Of a stretch of DNA of 54,850 nucleotides, positions 30,921 to 39,104 are shown in pieces. A program made the translations under genes and the position numbers. The DNA lies in NCBI GenBank assembly GCA_030602585.1, contig JAUVZJ010000008.1, positions 1-54,850 of the forward strand, in the 5' to 3' direction. Numbering within the stretch: the stretch's first letter is position 1; the number at the start of each line of letters is the position of its first letter. The notes beneath the pieces were generated by a model. That model saw only the letters and a list, made by a program, of their open reading frames with translations. It had not been told where the DNA came from and did not search any database. This DNA is from Candidatus Methanophagales archaeon (GTDB lineage: Archaea; Halobacteriota; Syntropharchaeia; Alkanophagales; Methanospirareceae).

Positions 30921-31321
30921 GTAGATACTGCTTCCCGTATAAGAAAGAGCTATCCAAGACGTTTGGAGTGGTCTATAGACCTGTTGTTGATGTTTATTTA
31001 AAGACAAAGAGAGGAGATTGGTTTCAAGTATCTCCTTATGCTGATTCTGGATCGGATATAACATTATTTCCTGGGTCCGTTTGTGAGATTCTGGATTTAA
31101 ATCTTGACGAAGGGAAGGAAAGTACGGTCACCGGTATCTCGGGTGAAGAGATAAAGATATTCATCCATACTATTAAAATCAAGATTGGCGAGGAGGAAAT
31201 TGATATAAGAGCAGGTTTTTGTGTTCGTGAGGATATACCTTATCTATTAGGTAGAGCAGACGTTTTAAGTCATTTTGACATTTGCTTTGAGTCTGGCAAG
31301 GTCTGTTTTCTCGTTAAATAG
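30917..31321 (+). CDS. Retropepsin-like aspartic protease homologue
   Basis: 134 residues. The active-site-like turn A-D-S-G-S-D-I-T-L-F-P (about residues 39-49) matches the D-(S/T)-G motif, and P-Y-L-L-G-R-A-D-V-L-S-H-F-D-I-C-F near the end matches the hydrophobic I-L-G-R-x-D-x-(F/L) segment of single-domain retropepsins, which work as dimers. It is coupled to the DUF5678 gene through a 4-base overlap. Cytoplasmic, with no signal peptide. The substrate is unknown; the partner protein is a natural candidate. Confidence 0.75.
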   Translation: MSRYCFPYKKELSKTFGVVYRPVVDVYLKTKRGDWFQVSPYADSGSDITLFPGSVCEILDLNLDEGKESTVTGISGEEIKIFIHTIKIKIGEEEIDIRAGFCVREDIPYLLGRADVLSHFDICFESGKVCFLVK

Positions 31322-31331
31322 CAAAAAGGGC

Positions 31332-31359
31332 TGAAGAGGCACGCTATCAAATCTCTTCA
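31332..31359. terminator. Weak hairpin after the retropepsin gene
   Basis: TGAAGAG (31332-31338) and CTCTTCA (31353-31359) can form a seven-base stem with a 14-base loop. No T-run follows directly, so a terminator role is uncertain. Confidence 0.3.
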
Positions 31360-31396
31360 TAATGAATAAAACACCTTTAAGTAGTAATCAGGCAGG

Positions 31397-32494
31397 ATGA
31401 CCATCGAAGAGGACATCAAGAACGTAGAGGACGAAATAAGAAAAACACCTTACAATAAGGCAACGTCACATCACATCGGACGGCTCAAAGCGAAACTCGC
31501 AAGACTCAGAGACGAACTCCAGAAGCGAGCATCAGCAAAATCCGCAGGTAAGGGAAAAGGATATGCGGTAAAAAAATCGGGGCATGCTACTGTCGTGATG
31601 GTTGGATTTCCTTCAGTTGGTAAGTCAACGCTGCTCAACAGCCTTACCGGCACCAGTGCTGAAGTTGCTGCTTATGATTTCACTACGCTTGAGGTGATTC
31701 CGGGCACGCTCCTGTATAAAGGTGTGCGAATGCAATTCCTCGATGTCCCGGGGCTTATCCGGGGTGCAGCGGCAGGACGAGGGCACGGCAAAGAGGTAAT
31801 GTCTGTGATGCGAAACGCAGACCATATCCTTATCATCGTGGACGTCTTTCAGCCGCAGCAGTTCGATACATTGGTAAAAGAGTTATATGACGCGGGCATT
31901 CGGATTAATACCAGACCTCCTGAAGCCGTCATTCATAAAACGAGCAGAGGTGGAATTATAGTAAACAGCACAGTTGAACTCGATCTTGATGAAAAGACAA
32001 TCCGTGCTGTGCTGTCAGAATACAAAATACACAACGCTGATGTTCTTATACGAGAACGCATCACACTTGATGAACTTATTGATGTGGTTCTCGGAAACCG
32101 CGAATACATCCCCGCAATCACAATCATAAACAAGATAGATTTGGCAGATTCTGAGACGCTTCGGGCATGTATGAGGCGATTCCCTGATGCCGTTCCTATT
32201 TCTGCGGCTGTCGGCACGAACGTTGATACACTGAAAGACAGAATTTACAACGAACTTGGATTCATACGCATCTATATGAAGCCGCGGGGTGCATCGCCTG
32301 ATATGAACAATCCGCTGGTCATGAAAACCGATTCTACGGTCGCTGACGTCTGTTCTACCCTTCATCGCGAGTTCGTTAAGAAATTCCGATATGCACGCAT
32401 CTGGGGTAAGTCAATGAAGTATGGAGGTCAGCGTGTAGGTCTTTCGCATCTGCTCGCAGACGGTGATGTGATTAGCATCGTGATGCGGAAGTAA
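31397..32494 (+). CDS. DRG-family GTP-binding protein
   Basis: 365 residues of the Obg/DRG translation-associated GTPase family. An N-terminal helical and basic region, then G1 G-F-P-S-V-G-K-S-T (about residues 69-77), G3 D-V-P-G-L, G4 N-K-I-D and I-S-A-A as G5. A C-terminal TGS domain ends with G-G-Q-R-V-G-L-S-H-L-L-A-D-G-D-V-I-S-I-V. The insertion R-I-N-T-R-P-P-E-A-V-I-H-K-T is specific to DRG proteins of archaea and eukaryotes. Cytoplasmic and ribosome-linked. Confidence 0.95.
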   Translation: MTIEEDIKNVEDEIRKTPYNKATSHHIGRLKAKLARLRDELQKRASAKSAGKGKGYAVKKSGHATVVMVGFPSVGKSTLLNSLTGTSAEVAAYDFTTLEVIPGTLLYKGVRMQFLDVPGLIRGAAAGRGHGKEVMSVMRNADHILIIVDVFQPQQFDTLVKELYDAGIRINTRPPEAVIHKTSRGGIIVNSTVELDLDEKTIRAVLSEYKIHNADVLIRERITLDELIDVVLGNREYIPAITIINKIDLADSETLRACMRRFPDAVPISAAVGTNVDTLKDRIYNELGFIRIYMKPRGASPDMNNPLVMKTDSTVADVCSTLHREFVKKFRYARIWGKSMKYGGQRVGLSHLLADGDVISIVMRK

Positions 32495-32570
32495 ACATTT
32501 AGTAATTGTATAACAGTACAAGAAATCCCAATTAAATCCTTTATTCTCTTTTAGAAAAACCCCTTTAGAT

Positions 32571-32610
32571 GTTTCTTTGGTAAAGCATTCTTTCTTAAAG
32601 AAAGGTTTAT
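32571..32610. repeat. AT-rich palindromic repeat, copy 4
   Basis: GTTTCTTTGGTAAAGC followed by ATTCTTTCTT-AAAGAAAGG-TTTAT. The first part is the reverse complement of the sequence at 34880-34899 in the archaetidylserine synthase gene, apart from single changes. The inner CTTTCTT-AAAGAAAG is a near-perfect palindrome. Confidence 0.6.
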
Positions 32611-32619
32611 TTATAAACC
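32604..32619 (+). promoter_or_regulatory. Palindromic promoter of dapB
   Basis: GGTTTAT-TT-ATAAACC, seven-base arms, contains the TATA-like TTTATAAA about 30 bases before the dapB ATG. With no SD upstream of dapB, a leaderless or very short leader transcript is likely. Confidence 0.45.
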
Positions 32620-32644
32620 AGCATAAGCATATAATGAATTAAAC

Positions 32645-33457
32645 ATGGTAATAAAAGTAGCGGTAGCAGGAGCAGGGGGTAGAATGGGCGGTCAGGTGGT
32701 GAAAAGCATCCTGGAAAACGCGAATATGGAATTGGTAGCGGGTTTTGACCCAGCAGGTGTGGGAGAAGAGATAGCACCGGGAATAAAAATAACAAGTTCT
32801 GATGAGATGGAGAAGGCGTTAAAGGTTGCTAAGCCGGATGTACTCGTGGATTTCACGAATGCCGCAGCAGCAGTTGAAAACGTAAAAGTCGCCTCTCGTA
32901 ACAATGTAAAACTCGCGGTTGGCACAACAGGATTTTCTGCACAGCAGTTCAAAGATATGGAAGACGCTATACAAAATAATGTCGCGGCTATTATATCCCC
33001 TAACTTCTCTATCGGTGTGAACGTCTTCTGGAAATTGATTGCAGAAGCGGCAAGACGTCTTCAGGCATACCAGTATCACATGGAGATTATCGAGATGCAT
33101 CACTCGCATAAGAAGGATGCGCCAAGCGGGACGGCAGTTAAAGCCGCTGAAATCCTCTCTAATTACGTAGGTGCAGGTGTAAAGGGGGAAGGAGCATTCG
33201 TCTATGGCAGGCATGGCATAACAGGTGAAAGGACGGATGAAGAGATAGGAATACATGCAGTGCGTGCTGGTGACATCGTTGGCGACCACACCGTATTATA
33301 TGCGGGCAAAGGAGAACGTTTGGAGATAACGCACCGTGCACATAGCCGGGAAGCTTTCGCTCAGGGTGCAATAAAAGCCATTGAATGGATTAGCAGTAAA
33401 GAAAAAAGTGGGATATACTCAATGGACGAGATGATGAGGGAACTGGAACAAGGGTAA
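32645..33457 (+). CDS. dapB: 4-hydroxy-tetrahydrodipicolinate reductase
   Basis: NAD(P)H-dependent step of lysine/diaminopimelate synthesis, cytoplasmic, 270 residues. The N-terminal dinucleotide motif V-A-G-A-G-G-R-M-G-G (residues 7-16), the G-T-T-G-F block, and the catalytic E-M-H-H-S-H-K-K-D-A-P-S-G-T-A (about 156-170) are intact. No other lysine gene lies in the window. The stop codon overlaps the next ATG (TAATG), so dapB leads an overlapping operon with the YhaM-like nuclease and the phospholipid synthase. Confidence 0.97.
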   Translation: MVIKVAVAGAGGRMGGQVVKSILENANMELVAGFDPAGVGEEIAPGIKITSSDEMEKALKVAKPDVLVDFTNAAAAVENVKVASRNNVKLAVGTTGFSAQQFKDMEDAIQNNVAAIISPNFSIGVNVFWKLIAEAARRLQAYQYHMEIIEMHHSHKKDAPSGTAVKAAEILSNYVGAGVKGEGAFVYGRHGITGERTDEEIGIHAVRAGDIVGDHTVLYAGKGERLEITHRAHSREAFAQGAIKAIEWISSKEKSGIYSMDEMMRELEQG

Positions 33458-34464
33458 TGAGTGAAAGTAAAAGCAAAGATAAAAAGGTGAAGGATTTAAA
33501 GGCAGGTAACACTGTTGATACAACGTTTCTGGTGATGGAGAAGGAGTTAAGAGAATTTATAACGAAAGAAGGTTTCTACCTGCAGGTGAAATTAGGGGAT
33601 GGCACGGGCAGCATAGGAGCGAAGTGCTGGGAGCGAGCAGACAAAGTCGCATCATTGTTCAAACCCGGCGACATCGTTCGTATAAAAGGCGTGGTGGAAT
33701 CCTTTAAAGGGGATTTACAGCTAATCTTCGAGCCCGGCGGGATTAAAAGAAGCACTGAACCTTATGACGTCGCCGATTATCTGCCAAGGGCATCGAAAAA
33801 TATAGACTTTTTATTCGACGAAATAGTAAAAACAGCAGAGGGTATGGAGAATGAATATCTTAAGCAGGTGGTTTTTTCTTTCCTTAACGACCCCGATTTT
33901 ATAAATTCCTTTAAAAATGCACCATCCGCTAAAATACACCACCATAATTATATCGGCGGTCTGATAGAGCATACTCAGTCTGTTATGGCGCTATGCGAAA
34001 CCATCGCTGAGCTATACCCCGAACTTGACAGGGATTTGTTGCTTGCGGGTGCCACGTTGCACGACATAGGAAAAACAGCGGCTTATGAATATACATTTCG
34101 TATAGACGTAACGGAAGAAGGAGGGCTCTTAGACCATATCGTATTGGGCTATCAAATGGTGGCGGATAAAATAAAAGGGATAAAAGATTTTCCGGAGGAG
34201 CTCGAGCTTAGATTGCTGCATCTCATTTTGAGTCATCATAATTACGGCGAATGGGGCTCACCGGTAAAGCCATTGTTTGCAGAAGCAGAGGCATTATGTT
34301 ATGCAGACCTGCTCGATTCTCAGCTCAAGGAATTCATGCAAATACAGAAGCGCGAGGAGACGAAAGGAAAAGAGGGCGTATGGGGTGATTTCAGCAGAGG
34401 GTTAGATCGTTTTCTTTATCTGGGTAGAGGAAAAGGAAAAGCTTATTCTAATTCAAAAAAATGA
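33457..34464 (+). CDS. OB-fold plus HD-domain protein, YhaM-like 3'-5' exoribonuclease
   Basis: 335 residues. OB fold at about 15-110 (T-F-L-V-M-E-K-E-L-R-E-F...G-Y-L-Q-V-K-L-G-D-G-T-G-S-I-G-A-K-C-W). HD domain at about 160-300 with H-H-H-N-Y-I-G-G-L-I-E-H-T, L-A-G-A-T-L-H-D-I-G-K-T and L-I-L-S-H-H-N-Y-G-E-W-G-S-P, the metal-binding His and Asp residues of YhaM. YhaM enzymes trim RNA or single-stranded DNA from the 3' end. It overlaps dapB at its start and the next gene at its end (ATGA), so the three are translationally coupled. Confidence 0.88.
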   Translation: MSESKSKDKKVKDLKAGNTVDTTFLVMEKELREFITKEGFYLQVKLGDGTGSIGAKCWERADKVASLFKPGDIVRIKGVVESFKGDLQLIFEPGGIKRSTEPYDVADYLPRASKNIDFLFDEIVKTAEGMENEYLKQVVFSFLNDPDFINSFKNAPSAKIHHHNYIGGLIEHTQSVMALCETIAELYPELDRDLLLAGATLHDIGKTAAYEYTFRIDVTEEGGLLDHIVLGYQMVADKIKGIKDFPEELELRLLHLILSHHNYGEWGSPVKPLFAEAEALCYADLLDSQLKEFMQIQKREETKGKEGVWGDFSRGLDRFLYLGRGKGKAYSNSKK

Positions 34465-35291
34465 ATGAAGCCAATTTTTCTGATGAGTGTATTTTAAGGC
34501 TAATAAAACTACCTGATTTACTATCGGTCCTCAATGCATTACTCGGCTTCGCTGCCATATTATTCGTGCTTGCAGGCGTAAATGTAAGTGAAAATGCAAT
34601 AAAAAATGCGCTTGTGTTAATTTTAGTAGCGGCGGTTGTTGATGGATTAGACGGCATGGTGGCGAGAAAGGTAGAGTATTCGCCTTTAGGCAAATATCTC
34701 GATTCTCTTGCTGATATGATATCCTTTGGTGTCGCACCTGCAATTGTTGTTTATGCTCTTCTCAGGAACTATTTCCATGTTCACGCTTACGCTTATGTTA
34801 CGTTGGCACTCTGTGGTGCGTATGTGATAAGCGGGCTGTTACGGCTTGCGAGGTTTAACGCTAAATCTTTCTTTCAAAAAGAAAGTTTTACCAAAGAAAC
34901 AAGGTTTTCTTTTAGCACAGGTTTTCCTTTGGAAAAAGAAAAAGTGTCCAGTAGCGATTTTGAAGGATTTCCAATTACCTGGAGTGCGATTTTTTTAGCT
35001 TCTTTTATGCTTGTATTTATCGAATTGCACCTTCTTCCATTTTACCCGTATTCTTACCTTCTGATTGGTTTAATGGGTATTTTATGCTTTTTGATGACCA
35101 GCAGAATAAGGTATAGAAATACAAGGGATAAGAGACTTGGAATACCAGTAGGGATAGTTTTTTTCACGCTGTTCTTATTCTATATGTTCTCTTTGCAGTT
35201 CATTTATCCTGCACTCGCTGTGGTTACATTAACGGCTTTTTACATACTTAGTCCTTTATTATATGTAAAAAAGCAAAGAATCTTTATTTGA
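34461..35291 (+). CDS. Archaetidylserine synthase (CDP-alcohol phosphotransferase family)
   Basis: Integral membrane enzyme joining serine to CDP-archaeol. The catalytic motif D-G-M-V-A-R...G-K-Y-L-D-S-L-A-D (about residues 64-83), followed by S-F-G-V-A-P-A, is typical of the PssA branch. About seven membrane helices. The stretch between R-L-A-R-F-N and F-E-G-F-P-I-T is expanded by about 26 charged and Phe-rich residues (about 136-161, K-S-F-F-Q-K-E-S-F-T-K...). They are encoded by two tandem copies of the AT-rich palindromic repeat seen elsewhere between genes. The frame stays open, so the enzyme may tolerate it in a loop. The start overlaps the YhaM-like gene by 4 bases. Confidence 0.88.
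   Translation: MNEANFSDECILRLIKLPDLLSVLNALLGFAAILFVLAGVNVSENAIKNALVLILVAAVVDGLDGMVARKVEYSPLGKYLDSLADMISFGVAPAIVVYALLRNYFHVHAYAYVTLALCGAYVISGLLRLARFNAKSFFQKESFTKETRFSFSTGFPLEKEKVSSSDFEGFPITWSAIFLASFMLVFIELHLLPFYPYSYLLIGLMGILCFLMTSRIRYRNTRDKRLGIPVGIVFFTLFLFYMFSLQFIYPALAVVTLTAFYILSPLLYVKKQRIFI
34866..34944. repeat. AT-rich palindromic repeat, two copies inside a coding region
   Basis: 34866-34900 contains CTTTCTTTC-AAAAAGAAAG and the inverse of GTTTCTTTGGTAAA known from 32571. 34906-34944 (TTTTAGCACAGGTTTTCC... AAAAAGAAAAAG) resembles the minus strand of 2122-2158. The 79-base stretch lies in frame in the archaetidylserine synthase gene. Confidence 0.6.
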
Positions 35292-35338
35292 ATCCTTTTC
35301 TCTTATATGATTACAAATAAATTAATCGGGGGCGAGTC

Positions 35339-37747
35339 ATGAAATTCGTAAAGTTGTTTGAAGAGGTCGGAACAGGAGATGTAGCATTAGTCGGGGGTAA
35401 GAATGCATCTCTTGGCGAGATGATAAGAAATCTGCGAGAAAAAGGGGTGAGCGTTCCTTCCGGATTTGCCATAACTGCCGATGCATATAAATATGTGATA
35501 GAAAAGGCAGGCATACGGGAGAAAATCAGAGATACGCTGGCGGATTTGGATACGCACGACATGGAGAATTTGGCTATGCGGGGCAGCAAGATAAGGGAGA
35601 TGGTAAGAAATGCACCCTGTCCAGAGGATTTGAAGGAAGAGATAAGGTCTGCTTATAGAGCGATGGAGCGAAGATACGGTGAAAATGTGGACGTTGCGGT
35701 AAGAAGCAGTGCAACGGCGGAGGACCTGCCGACGGCTTCATTTGCCGGACAGCAGGAGACCTATTTGAATGTAAGGGGAGAAGAAGAACTGCTGGTAAAG
35801 GTTATGGAATGTTTTGCCTCTTTATTCACTAATAGGGCAATATCCTACCGTGTGGATAAAGGATTTGACCATCTCAATGTTTATCTCTCGGTTGGCGTGC
35901 AGAAGATGGTGCGCTCAGATTTATCGTCTGCGGGAGTTTTGTTTTCCATAGATACGGAATCCGGTTTCAAAGATGCGGTTTACATAACAGGCGCATACGG
36001 TTTAGGGGAGAACGTGGTGCAAGGAACTGTAAACCCCGACCAGTTTTATGTTTTCAAGCCGAGATTAAAGGAAGGATTCAGACCGATTGTGGAGAAGAGA
36101 TTGGGGTCAAAGAAAAAGAAACTGATTTATAAAGGAACGGAAGCAGGAACGGAGCAAAAGGACGTCAAAAAAGAAGAGCAAAGAAGGTTTGTGTTGAGTG
36201 ACGATGAGGTGCTCGCGCTTGCAAAATGGGCTTGCATTATAGAAGACCATTATGGTATGCCGATGGATATTGAATGGGCAAAGGATGGAATAACCAATGA
36301 ACTCTTCATCGTCCAGGCGAGACCGGAAACGGTGCATTCGCAAAAGGATTTTGCTGGCATCGAGACGTATGTGCTTGGAGAGGAAGGTAAATTGCTCGTT
36401 CAAGGCGAGGCGGTTGGTCACAAGATTGGAGTGGGTGAGGTGAATGTAATAGAGAGTCCCAGTGATATCCAAAAATTCAAGCCAGGGCAGGTTCTGGTCA
36501 CCACGATGACTGACCCTGATTGGGAGCCGATAATGAAAGTAGCAGGTGCGATTGTCACGAACAGAGGAGGAAGAACCTGCCATGCCGCTATAATTTCCAG
36601 GGAACTTGGAATACCCTGTGTCATCGGGACAGATAACGGAACAGAGGTTTTAAAAGGTGTAAAGGAGGTTACCGTAGATTGTTCAGAAGGTATGGGGCGG
36701 ATATATGAAGGAAAGTTGAAATACAGGGTAGATAAAATTGTATTTGATGACCTTCCAAGACCCTGCACCTTGATAATGATGAATGCAGGTGTTCCGGAAA
36801 ACGCGTTTGTCCAGGGTCAAATTCCGAATGATGGCGTGGGTTTAGCCCGAGAGGAGTTTATAATCAATTCTTATATAGGCATACACCCTCTGGCACTGAT
36901 AGAATACGAGCAATTAAGGAAAAGGGCGGAAGAAGACGAGAAGATAGCGAGCGTAATTAAAGAGATAGACGAGAGAAGCGCATCGTATGCGGACAAAGTG
37001 CAATTCTTCATTGATAATTTGGCGATGGGAATAGGGAAAATTGGAGCGGGATTTTATCCCAATGATGTGATTGTAAGATTATCGGACTTTAAGACCAACG
37101 AATATGCAAATTTAATCGGTGGGCATCTTTACGAGCCTGAGGAGAGCAATCCTATGCTGGGTTGGAGAGGTGCCTCGCGTTATTATGACGAGAAATTCAA
37201 ACCGGCATTTGGGTTAGAATGCAAGGCAATAAAGAAGGTAAGGGAAGAGATGGGTCTGACCAACGTCAAGGTGATGGTTCCATTTTGCAGGACGCCAGAA
37301 GAGGGAAGAAAGGTAATAAAAACAATGGAAGAGTTCGGATTGAAACAAGGAGAAGAGGGATTGGAAGTGTATGTGATGTGTGAAATACCATCAAATGTCA
37401 TTCTGGCGGATGAATTTGCGGATGTGTTTGACGGGTTCAGCATAGGGTCGAACGACCTGACGCAATTAACGCTTGGTTTGGATAGGGATTCTGACCTCGT
37501 GGCACACTTATTTGACGAAAGGAACGAAGCTGTGAAGAGACTGGTGAAGCACGTCATAGATGCCGCACATAAACACGAGCCGAGAAGAAAGATAGGAATT
37601 TGCGGACAGGCGCCGAGCGATTTCCCCGAATTTGCAGAGTTCTTGGTAGAATGTGGAATAGATTCGATATCTTTGAACCCCGATGCGATAATATCTACAA
37701 GGTTAAATGTAGCGGAAGTGGAGAAGCGAATTGGAAAATGTATATAA
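35339..37747 (+). CDS. ppsA: Phosphoenolpyruvate synthase
   Basis: Converts pyruvate and ATP to PEP, AMP and phosphate, the entry to gluconeogenesis from C1/C2 metabolism. 802 residues. N-terminal ATP-grasp domain (V-G-G-K-N-A-S-L-G-E-M, V-A-V-R-S-S-A-T-A-E-D-L-P-T-A-S-F-A-G-Q), the swivelling phosphohistidine domain with the catalytic His near 415 (G-G-R-T-C-H-A-A-I-I-S-R-E-L), and the PEP-binding TIM barrel ending S-I-G-S-N-D-L-T-Q-L-T-L-G-L-D-R-D-S and C-G-Q-A-P-S-D. All motifs intact. Its last 10 bases overlap the start of rpo7, an unusual coupling of metabolism and transcription genes. Confidence 0.97.
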   Translation: MKFVKLFEEVGTGDVALVGGKNASLGEMIRNLREKGVSVPSGFAITADAYKYVIEKAGIREKIRDTLADLDTHDMENLAMRGSKIREMVRNAPCPEDLKEEIRSAYRAMERRYGENVDVAVRSSATAEDLPTASFAGQQETYLNVRGEEELLVKVMECFASLFTNRAISYRVDKGFDHLNVYLSVGVQKMVRSDLSSAGVLFSIDTESGFKDAVYITGAYGLGENVVQGTVNPDQFYVFKPRLKEGFRPIVEKRLGSKKKKLIYKGTEAGTEQKDVKKEEQRRFVLSDDEVLALAKWACIIEDHYGMPMDIEWAKDGITNELFIVQARPETVHSQKDFAGIETYVLGEEGKLLVQGEAVGHKIGVGEVNVIESPSDIQKFKPGQVLVTTMTDPDWEPIMKVAGAIVTNRGGRTCHAAIISRELGIPCVIGTDNGTEVLKGVKEVTVDCSEGMGRIYEGKLKYRVDKIVFDDLPRPCTLIMMNAGVPENAFVQGQIPNDGVGLAREEFIINSYIGIHPLALIEYEQLRKRAEEDEKIASVIKEIDERSASYADKVQFFIDNLAMGIGKIGAGFYPNDVIVRLSDFKTNEYANLIGGHLYEPEESNPMLGWRGASRYYDEKFKPAFGLECKAIKKVREEMGLTNVKVMVPFCRTPEEGRKVIKTMEEFGLKQGEEGLEVYVMCEIPSNVILADEFADVFDGFSIGSNDLTQLTLGLDRDSDLVAHLFDERNEAVKRLVKHVIDAAHKHEPRRKIGICGQAPSDFPEFAEFLVECGIDSISLNPDAIISTRLNVAEVEKRIGKCI

Positions 37748-38319
37748 CGATAAGAGCGGTTGAGGTAGTAAGAGCGCCACCTGAAAGATTGGGTGACGAT
37801 TTGCAGGTTGTAGTGAAGGAAATGCTACGGGAGAAACTGGAAGGGCGAATGGATAAAAAAATAGGGATGTTCATTGCAATACAGGATATTGTGGATATAA
37901 AAGAAGGGCGGATAATGATTGGAGACGCTGGCGTTTATTATGAAACGGTTTTTGATACGCTTGTTTTCAGACCCAAGATGCAGGAGATAGTAGAAGGGAA
38001 TGTGGTGGAGATAGTAGAATTTGGCGCTTTTGTGGAGATAGGATCGTTAGATGGGTTGTTGCATATCAGCCAGATTACTGACGAATACATTTCGTATGAT
38101 GAGAAGGGAGCGAAACTCGTTACTAAGGATACTGGCAGGACATTAGGAGAGGGTGATAAGTTACGGGCAAGAATAGTTGCGATTTCGCTAAATGAAAGGG
38201 ACCCGGGAGATAGCAAGATAGGGTTAACAATGCGACAGCCTGGTTTGGGGAAATTAGAGTGGATAGAAGAGGAGAGGGAGAAAGAGAGGGAGAGGGAGAA
38301 AGAGAAAAAGAAGGAATAA
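37738..38319 (+). CDS. rpoE1: DNA-directed RNA polymerase subunit Rpo7 (RpoE')
   Basis: Stalk subunit of archaeal RNA polymerase, homologue of Rpb7, working with Rpo4. 193 residues from the ATG at 37738. Residues 1-80 form the tip domain (M-Y-I-T-I-R-A-V-E-V-V-R-A-P-P-E), and about 82-175 an S1 domain (E-G-N-V-V-E-I-V-E-F-G-A-F-V-E-I-G-S-L-D-G-L-L-H-I-S-Q). The tail is an unusual run of Glu-Arg-Lys residues. The start lies within the last codons of ppsA, and the TAA overlaps the ATG of spt4. The order rpo7-spt4-S24e-S27ae is a standard archaeal operon. Confidence 0.96.
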   Translation: MYITIRAVEVVRAPPERLGDDLQVVVKEMLREKLEGRMDKKIGMFIAIQDIVDIKEGRIMIGDAGVYYETVFDTLVFRPKMQEIVEGNVVEIVEFGAFVEIGSLDGLLHISQITDEYISYDEKGAKLVTKDTGRTLGEGDKLRARIVAISLNERDPGDSKIGLTMRQPGLGKLEWIEEEREKEREREKEKKKE

Positions 38320-38504
38320 TGGAGAAAGCGTGTAGGGATTGTCACAGGATTATTGAAAGTGGAAGGGTGGTATGCAAATGCGGTTCAAACGCGATTAGCA
38401 GGGACTGGAGTGGGTATGTGGTGATCGTAGATGTTGAAGGGTCGGAGATAGCGAAGAAATTAGAGATAAAGAAAGAAGGGCGGTATGCATTGAAAGTGAG
38501 GTGA
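38319..38504 (+). CDS. spt4: Transcription elongation factor Spt4 (RpoE'')
   Basis: 61 residues. Zinc ribbon with C-R-D-C and C-K-C pairs (A-C-R-D-C-H-R-I-I...V-C-K-C-G-S), then D-W-S-G-Y-V-V-I-V-D, the Spt5-binding strand. Forms the Spt4/5 clamp on RNA polymerase. The ATG overlaps the rpo7 stop (TAATG). The longer frame from 38259 is excluded because it runs inside rpo7. Confidence 0.95.
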   Translation: MEKACRDCHRIIESGRVVCKCGSNAISRDWSGYVVIVDVEGSEIAKKLEIKKEGRYALKVR

Positions 38505-38510
38505 GAAAAG

Positions 38511-38882
38511 ATGGAAATAGAGATAACAAAGGAGAAGGAGAATCAGTTGTTGAGGAGGAAGGAAGTCTTTTTTAAACTGAGGCACGAAGAAGAAGGTGAA
38601 AAGAAAGGGGCATCGCCAGGCAGAGAAGAAGCACGTAATGCCTTAATAAAGGCGCTTCGGTGCAGTCCAAACCTCTTCGTAATAGATAGGATGAGAACGG
38701 AGTTCGGGAAAAAAGAAACGGTTGGCTATGCAAAGGTATATGAAAGTGAAGATAGGCTAAGAGAAATAGAGCGGGAACATATAATAAAGCGGAACTTTGG
38801 TAGCTCGGGCGCAGGCTCAGGCGAAGAAAAAGGTGAAGCGGAACAAGGAAGGGGGATAGCCAAGAATGGCGGCAATCCATAA
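38511..38882 (+). CDS. rps24e: 30S ribosomal protein S24e
   Basis: 123 residues. The core [43 protein letters not shown] and the E-R-E-H-I-I-K-R-N tail block are characteristic. The last 25 residues are a Gly/Ser/Glu-rich extension ([11 protein letters not shown]) that overlaps the next gene. SD GAGGTGAG lies upstream, and the gap to spt4 is 6 bases. Confidence 0.96.
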   Translation: MEIEITKEKENQLLRRKEVFFKLRHEEEGEKKGASPGREEARNALIKALRCSPNLFVIDRMRTEFGKKETVGYAKVYESEDRLREIEREHIIKRNFGSSGAGSGEEKGEAEQGRGIAKNGGNP

Positions 38883-39051
38883 GTTTTATGAAGTGGTAGA
38901 GGAAAAAGGGGAAGGGAAAGCGAAAGTGGGATTAAAGTTGCAGAGGAAGCGGAAGGTATGCCCAAGGTGTGGAGCCGGGGTGTTTTTAGCAGAGCATAAG
39001 GACCGGTATTCATGTGGAAAATGCGGTTATACCGAGTTCAGGAAGGGATAG
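38866..39051 (+). CDS. rps27ae: 30S ribosomal protein S27ae
   Basis: 61 residues, zinc-ribbon ribosomal protein: K-F-Y-E-V, then [32 protein letters not shown], with two C-x2-C pairs. The start lies 17 bases inside the end of rps24e. It closes the rpo7-spt4-S24e-S27ae operon. Confidence 0.97.
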   Translation: MAAIHKFYEVVEEKGEGKAKVGLKLQRKRKVCPRCGAGVFLAEHKDRYSCGKCGYTEFRKG

Positions 39052-39104
39052 TGGTGGGTTAATAGTGCCTACATCAATTTTGTAATTTACGTTATATACT
39101 AAAA

